Assembly: GCA_947479995.1 (NCBI GenBank)
Contig: CANKBT010000134.1
Location: 1 to 7,961, forward strand
DNA: 7,961 nt
Direction: 5' to 3'
DNA from: Frankiaceae bacterium
GTDB taxonomy: Bacteria; Actinomycetota; Actinomycetes; Mycobacteriales; SCTD01
The first letter of the stretch is position 1. Each line of letters starts with the position of its first letter. Position numbers and translations under genes: made by a program. Below the pieces are notes generated by a model. It was given only the letters and a program-made list of their open reading frames with translations. It did not search any database and was not told the origin of the DNA. Below are positions 5,209-7,961 of the stretch, one piece after another.

Positions 5209-6204
5209 TCAGGCCCGGGCGGCGGCCCTCGCCCCGGCCAGCCGGGCGCCGTCGATGACGATGGCAGCCGGGCCCTCGACGAGCTTGAGGGTCGACAGCG
5301 CCGTCTCGCCGAAGGCGTTGGCCTGCGCGCTCGACAGCGCGAGCACGCCGACCACGCCGCCGCCGTGCCCGCGCAGCGGCATCGACAGGTAGGTCGACAT
5401 GGCCGCGGCCTCCGCGCCGCCGGGCAGGTCGTCCGGGTCGTCGACGACCGCGCCGCCGGCCTCGGCGACGCGCAGCACCAGCTCGCCCGTCGACAGCACC
5501 TCGCCGCCGTGCGACGACAGCGACTCCGCCGAGCGGTCGAGGAAGGCGCGGTAGTGCTCGGTGGCGGTGGGCCCGCCGACGGCGACGTACGCGGTGCGCT
5601 CGGCGCCGAGCAGCACGGCCGCCAGGTCGTAGCCGACGAAGCGCTGCAGCACGCCGAGCAGCGAGGCGACCGACGACTCGAGGCCGTCGGCCGTCGCGGC
5701 GATGGCGGTCACGGCCTGGGCGACCGAGCTCTCGAACAGCTTGCGGTCGAGCAGGTCGCAGACGCGCGAGAGCACGTCCTCCTCCGACAGCTCGAGCGGC
5801 TCGGGGCGCAGCGGCGGCCGGCCGCCGCGCGCGGCGGTGGCCGCGGCGAGCACCTCGTCGATGGTGGTCGCCAGCTCGGGCGCCTCGAAGTCCTTGGTGA
5901 GGTAGCGGTCGACGCCGGCCTGGCCCGCCCAGTAGCGGTCGCTCGCGGCGTCGAGGCTGGTGAGCATGACGACCGGCACGTCCGCCGTCTGCCAGTCGTC
6001 CTTGAGCAGGCGCGCGGCGATGAAGCCCGACACCCGCGGCATCTGCACGTCGAGCACGACGGCGTCGGGCTGGTGCGCGAACACCGCCTGCACGGCGCCG
6101 ATGCCGTCCTCGGCCGCGATGACCTCGTGGCCCTCGCGGGTGAGGACGCTCGTGACGATCCTCCGCAGCGTCGGGGAGTCGTCCGCGATCACGATCCTGC
6201 TCAT
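5209..6204 (-). CDS. Response regulator: receiver domain fused to a GAF-type domain
   Basis: This is a 331-residue cytoplasmic signalling protein. The receiver domain (1-120) is complete: acidic pair Asp8/Asp9 (IADDS), phosphoacceptor Asp52 (VVLDVQMPRVSG), Thr82 (VMLTS) and Lys104 (YLTKD). A helical connector (about 138-171, LELSEEDVLSRVCDLLDRKL) leads to a GAF-type domain at about 172-321, with LLGVLQRFVGYDLAAVLL, YLSMPLRGHGGGVVGVLAL and NAFGETALSTLKLVEGPAAI. No DNA-binding, cyclase, phosphodiesterase or methylesterase domain is present, so the output is probably protein-protein contact or ligand sensing. The ATG at 6204 overlaps the TGA of the upstream CheA-type kinase (ATGA). The pair is thus probably translated together, and that kinase is the likely phosphodonor. 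The ligand of the GAF domain cannot be read from the sequence. Confidence 0.9.
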   Translation of the reverse strand: MSRIVIADDSPTLRRIVTSVLTREGHEVIAAEDGIGAVQAVFAHQPDAVVLDVQMPRVSGFIAARLLKDDWQTADVPVVMLTSLDAASDRYWAGQAGVDRYLTKDFEAPELATTIDEVLAAATAARGGRPPLRPEPLELSEEDVLSRVCDLLDRKLFESSVAQAVTAIAATADGLESSVASLLGVLQRFVGYDLAAVLLGAERTAYVAVGGPTATEHYRAFLDRSAESLSSHGGEVLSTGELVLRVAEAGGAVVDDPDDLPGGAEAAAMSTYLSMPLRGHGGGVVGVLALSSAQANAFGETALSTLKLVEGPAAIVIDGARLAGARAAARA

Positions 6205-7961
6205 GCGCCTACCAGCCTTCGCACTGTCGCGACCAGCTCGTCCTGGTCGAAGTCGGTCTTGAGGAGGTACGCGGAGCAGCCGGCGTCGAGCCCGGCCTGC
6301 CGCGCGTGGTCCTCGCCCCGTGACGTCATGATGACCACGGGGACGTTCTCCCAGCCCGGCGTGCGCCGGACGGTCCGGGTCAGCTCGAAGCCGTCCATGC
6401 CCGGCATCTCCACGTCGGAGACGACGAGGTCGGCGGGGTCCGGCCCGAGGCGCGAGGCGCCGTCCAGGCCGTCGACGGCGGTCTCCACGTCGTAGCCCGC
6501 GCCCTCGAGGATGACCCGCTCCAGCTCGCGCACGCCGACGCTGTCCTCGACGACGAGCACGCGCGGGCGGCGGGCCGGGGCGGCGCTGGCGGCCGGCGCG
6601 GGCGCCAGCACGGGGGCGCGGCCGCCGCCGAGCGCCTGCTCGGCGAGCTCGCGCAGGTCGAGCAGGCAGACGACCGAGCCGTCGCCGTCGATGGTGGCGC
6701 CGGCGACGTGGGGCACCCGGCCGAGGAAGGCGCCGAGGTCCTTGACGACCAGCTCGCTCTCGCCCTCGAGCCGGTCGACGGCCCAGGCGACGAGCGTGCT
6801 GGCGTGCCGCACGACGAGGGCCGAGCGGGGCTCGCCCGACGTCGTCGCGCCGAGCGCGTCGCCGAGGTCGAGCAGCGGCACCGAGACGCCGTGGCGCACC
6901 ACGACGGGGGCGCCGGCCAGCACGTGCACGGGCGTGTCGCGCAGGCTCATCGACTCGACGACGGCCGGGACGGGCACGGCGTAGCGCTCGTCGCCGACGC
7001 GCGCCACGAGGCAGCGCAGCACGCCGAGCGTGACCGGCAGCGTGAGCACGAACGACGTGCCGGCGCCGGCCTCGCTGCGCACCTCGACGCTGCCCCCGAG
7101 GTCCTCGACGGCGGACGACACGACGTCGAGGCCGACGCCGCGGCCGGAGGTCTCGGTGACGGTCGGCGCGGTGGAGAACGCCGGCACGAACAGCAGCTGC
7201 AGCAGGCCCGGGCCCGCCAGCGCGGAGTCGGCGGGCAGCAGGCCGAGGGCGACGGCCTTGCGGCGCACGGCGTCCTCGTCGACGCCCGCGCCGTCGTCGG
7301 ACACCTCGAGCACGACGGTGCCGCCCGCGCTCCGCGCGCTCACGGTGACGCGGCAGCGCTCGGGGCGGCCGGCGGCGCGGCGCTCCGCCGGCGTGCGGCA
7401 GCCGTGGTCGACGGCGTTGATGACGAGGTGCTTGAGCGCGTCGGCGACGCCGTCCAGCACCTGCTTGTCGAGCTCGACGTCCTCGCCCTCGGTGACGAGC
7501 TCGACGTCCTTGCCGGTGGCCTGCGCGACGTCGCGGACGATCCGCGGCAGCGCGGCCAGCACGCGGCGCACGGGCACCATCGCCAGGCTCATCGCGCCGG
7601 TGCGGACCTGCGCCATGCCGCCGCGCTGCACCTCGACCAGCTCGCGCAGGCCGCGGACCGCACCGGTGACGTCCTCGCCGGCGCCGACGACGCGCGCGAG
7701 CGCGACCGCGACCTCGGGCGGCAGCCCCGCGCCGGCGCGGGCCGTGGCGGCGCGCAGGGCCACCAGGGCGCGGGCCTGCTCGCCGGCGAGCGCGAGCAGC
7801 GAGCCGGTCGTCTGCTCGACGCGGCGGGCGCCGAGGTCGGCCTCGCCGACGACGTCGAGCAGGTCGTAGACCTTGCCGGCCGCGACGCGCACGGAGTCCG
7901 ACACCGGCCGCGGGGCCTCGGCAGCGGCCGCGGGCGCGGGCGCGGGTGCGGCCGGCGGTGC
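6201..7961 (-). CDS. cheA: Hybrid CheA-type histidine kinase with C-terminal receiver (5' end beyond right edge)
   Basis: The reading frame is open to the edge through an Ala/Pro-rich linker, so the start and the phosphotransfer (Hpt/P1) domain lie outside. Numbering from the GTG codon at 7904: a P3-like dimerisation region at 1-115 (VRVAAGKVYDLLDVVGEADL, MSLAMVPVRRVLAALP), then an ATPase domain at about 120-290 with the N-box HLVINAVDHG (Asn163, Asp166, His167), VSDDGAGVD (Asp203), FVPAFST and TSGRGVGLDVV. A CheW-like P5 domain follows at about 291-425 (LGVLRCLVARVGDERYAVPV). After an Ala/Pro linker comes a receiver at 447-567 with Glu453/Asp454, Asp497 (VVSDVEMPGMDGFE), Thr527 and Lys549. 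This resembles the CheA-CheY fusions (FrzE/ChpA-like) of chemosensory systems controlling surface motility or other outputs. GTG 7904 is only an internal codon. The receiver may act as a phosphate sink or as an output. Confidence 0.93.
   Translation of the reverse strand, partial: APPAAPAPAPAAAAEAPRPVSDSVRVAAGKVYDLLDVVGEADLGARRVEQTTGSLLALAGEQARALVALRAATARAGAGLPPEVAVALARVVGAGEDVTGAVRGLRELVEVQRGGMAQVRTGAMSLAMVPVRRVLAALPRIVRDVAQATGKDVELVTEGEDVELDKQVLDGVADALKHLVINAVDHGCRTPAERRAAGRPERCRVTVSARSAGGTVVLEVSDDGAGVDEDAVRRKAVALGLLPADSALAGPGLLQLLFVPAFSTAPTVTETSGRGVGLDVVSSAVEDLGGSVEVRSEAGAGTSFVLTLPVTLGVLRCLVARVGDERYAVPVPAVVESMSLRDTPVHVLAGAPVVVRHGVSVPLLDLGDALGATTSGEPRSALVVRHASTLVAWAVDRLEGESELVVKDLGAFLGRVPHVAGATIDGDGSVVCLLDLRELAEQALGGGRAPVLAPAPAASAAPARRPRVLVVEDSVGVRELERVILEGAGYDVETAVDGLDGASRLGPDPADLVVSDVEMPGMDGFELTRTVRRTPGWENVPVVIMTSRGEDHARQAGLDAGCSAYLLKTDFDQDELVATVRRLVGA

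Noticed and set aside
3501..5258. 585-codon plus-strand frame opposite the VanW-family gene
   Set aside because: It is a low-complexity Arg/Gly/Ala/Asp-rich translation with no domain, lying opposite a gene with clear VanW motifs and a membrane anchor.
5128..6495. 455-codon plus-strand frame opposite the response regulator
   Set aside because: It is a shadow of the receiver-GAF gene and the end of the kinase gene; its composition is Arg/Ala/Gly-rich with no recognisable motif.
7921..7950. Second G-rich repeat at the right edge
   Set aside because: It has only three close GGG runs, codes for the Ala-Pro linker of the CheA-type kinase, and falls short of a four-run quadruplex.
1..7961. tRNA, rRNA, CRISPR, insertion sequence or phage signatures
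   Set aside because: I searched by eye for direct repeats, terminal inverted repeats, tRNA-like folds and transposase or phage motifs and saw none. The genes have uniform composition.

Overview
The window is extremely GC-rich (about three quarters G+C by eye), with G/C almost fixed at third codon positions. It carries an actinomycete-type ferredoxin/dapC pair and a small domain known from actinobacterial acetyltransferases. Together these point to a high-GC Gram-positive actinomycete. The chemosensory genes at the right end suggest a lineage with motility or surface sensing, such as the Kineosporiales/Geodermatophilales type, but that placement is only a guess. Coding density is very high. 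The longest gap between genes is 85 bases, and I see no tRNA, rRNA, CRISPR array, insertion sequence or transfer scar.

Left block (1-2303, minus strand): a lysine/diaminopimelate cluster read right to left as fdxA (7Fe ferredoxin), dapC (succinyldiaminopimelate aminotransferase), a small cupin, then dapD (tetrahydrodipicolinate succinyltransferase, cut by the left edge). DapD and DapC catalyse consecutive steps making meso-diaminopimelate for peptidoglycan and lysine. dapC has no ATG, GTG or TTG that would give a full-length protein. It lies in the same frame as fdxA, separated only by an amber stop and two codons, and the best start is a CTG.

Centre (2349-3382, plus strand): divergent from fdxA across a 45-base gap. 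A short SH3-like protein resembles only the N-terminal part of Rv0428c-type GNAT acetyltransferases. It overlaps by four bases (GTGA) a SirB1/transglutaminase-like protein that keeps the His and Asp but appears to lack the catalytic Cys.

Right block (3387-7961, minus strand): transcription runs from a hybrid CheA-type kinase (5' end beyond the right edge) into a receiver-GAF response regulator, joined by an ATGA overlap. After an 85-base gap containing a hairpin comes a membrane-anchored VanW-family cell-wall protein with an Ala-Pro tail. The VanW gene and the SirB1-like gene converge with only four bases between their stop codons. A strong G-quadruplex motif lies just past the plus-strand stop, inside the Ala-Pro-coding tail.

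I found no clearly new multi-gene system. The most interesting points are the unusual dapC start, the stand-alone SH3 domain, the CheA/REC-GAF pair and the G-quadruplex at the convergent gene ends.
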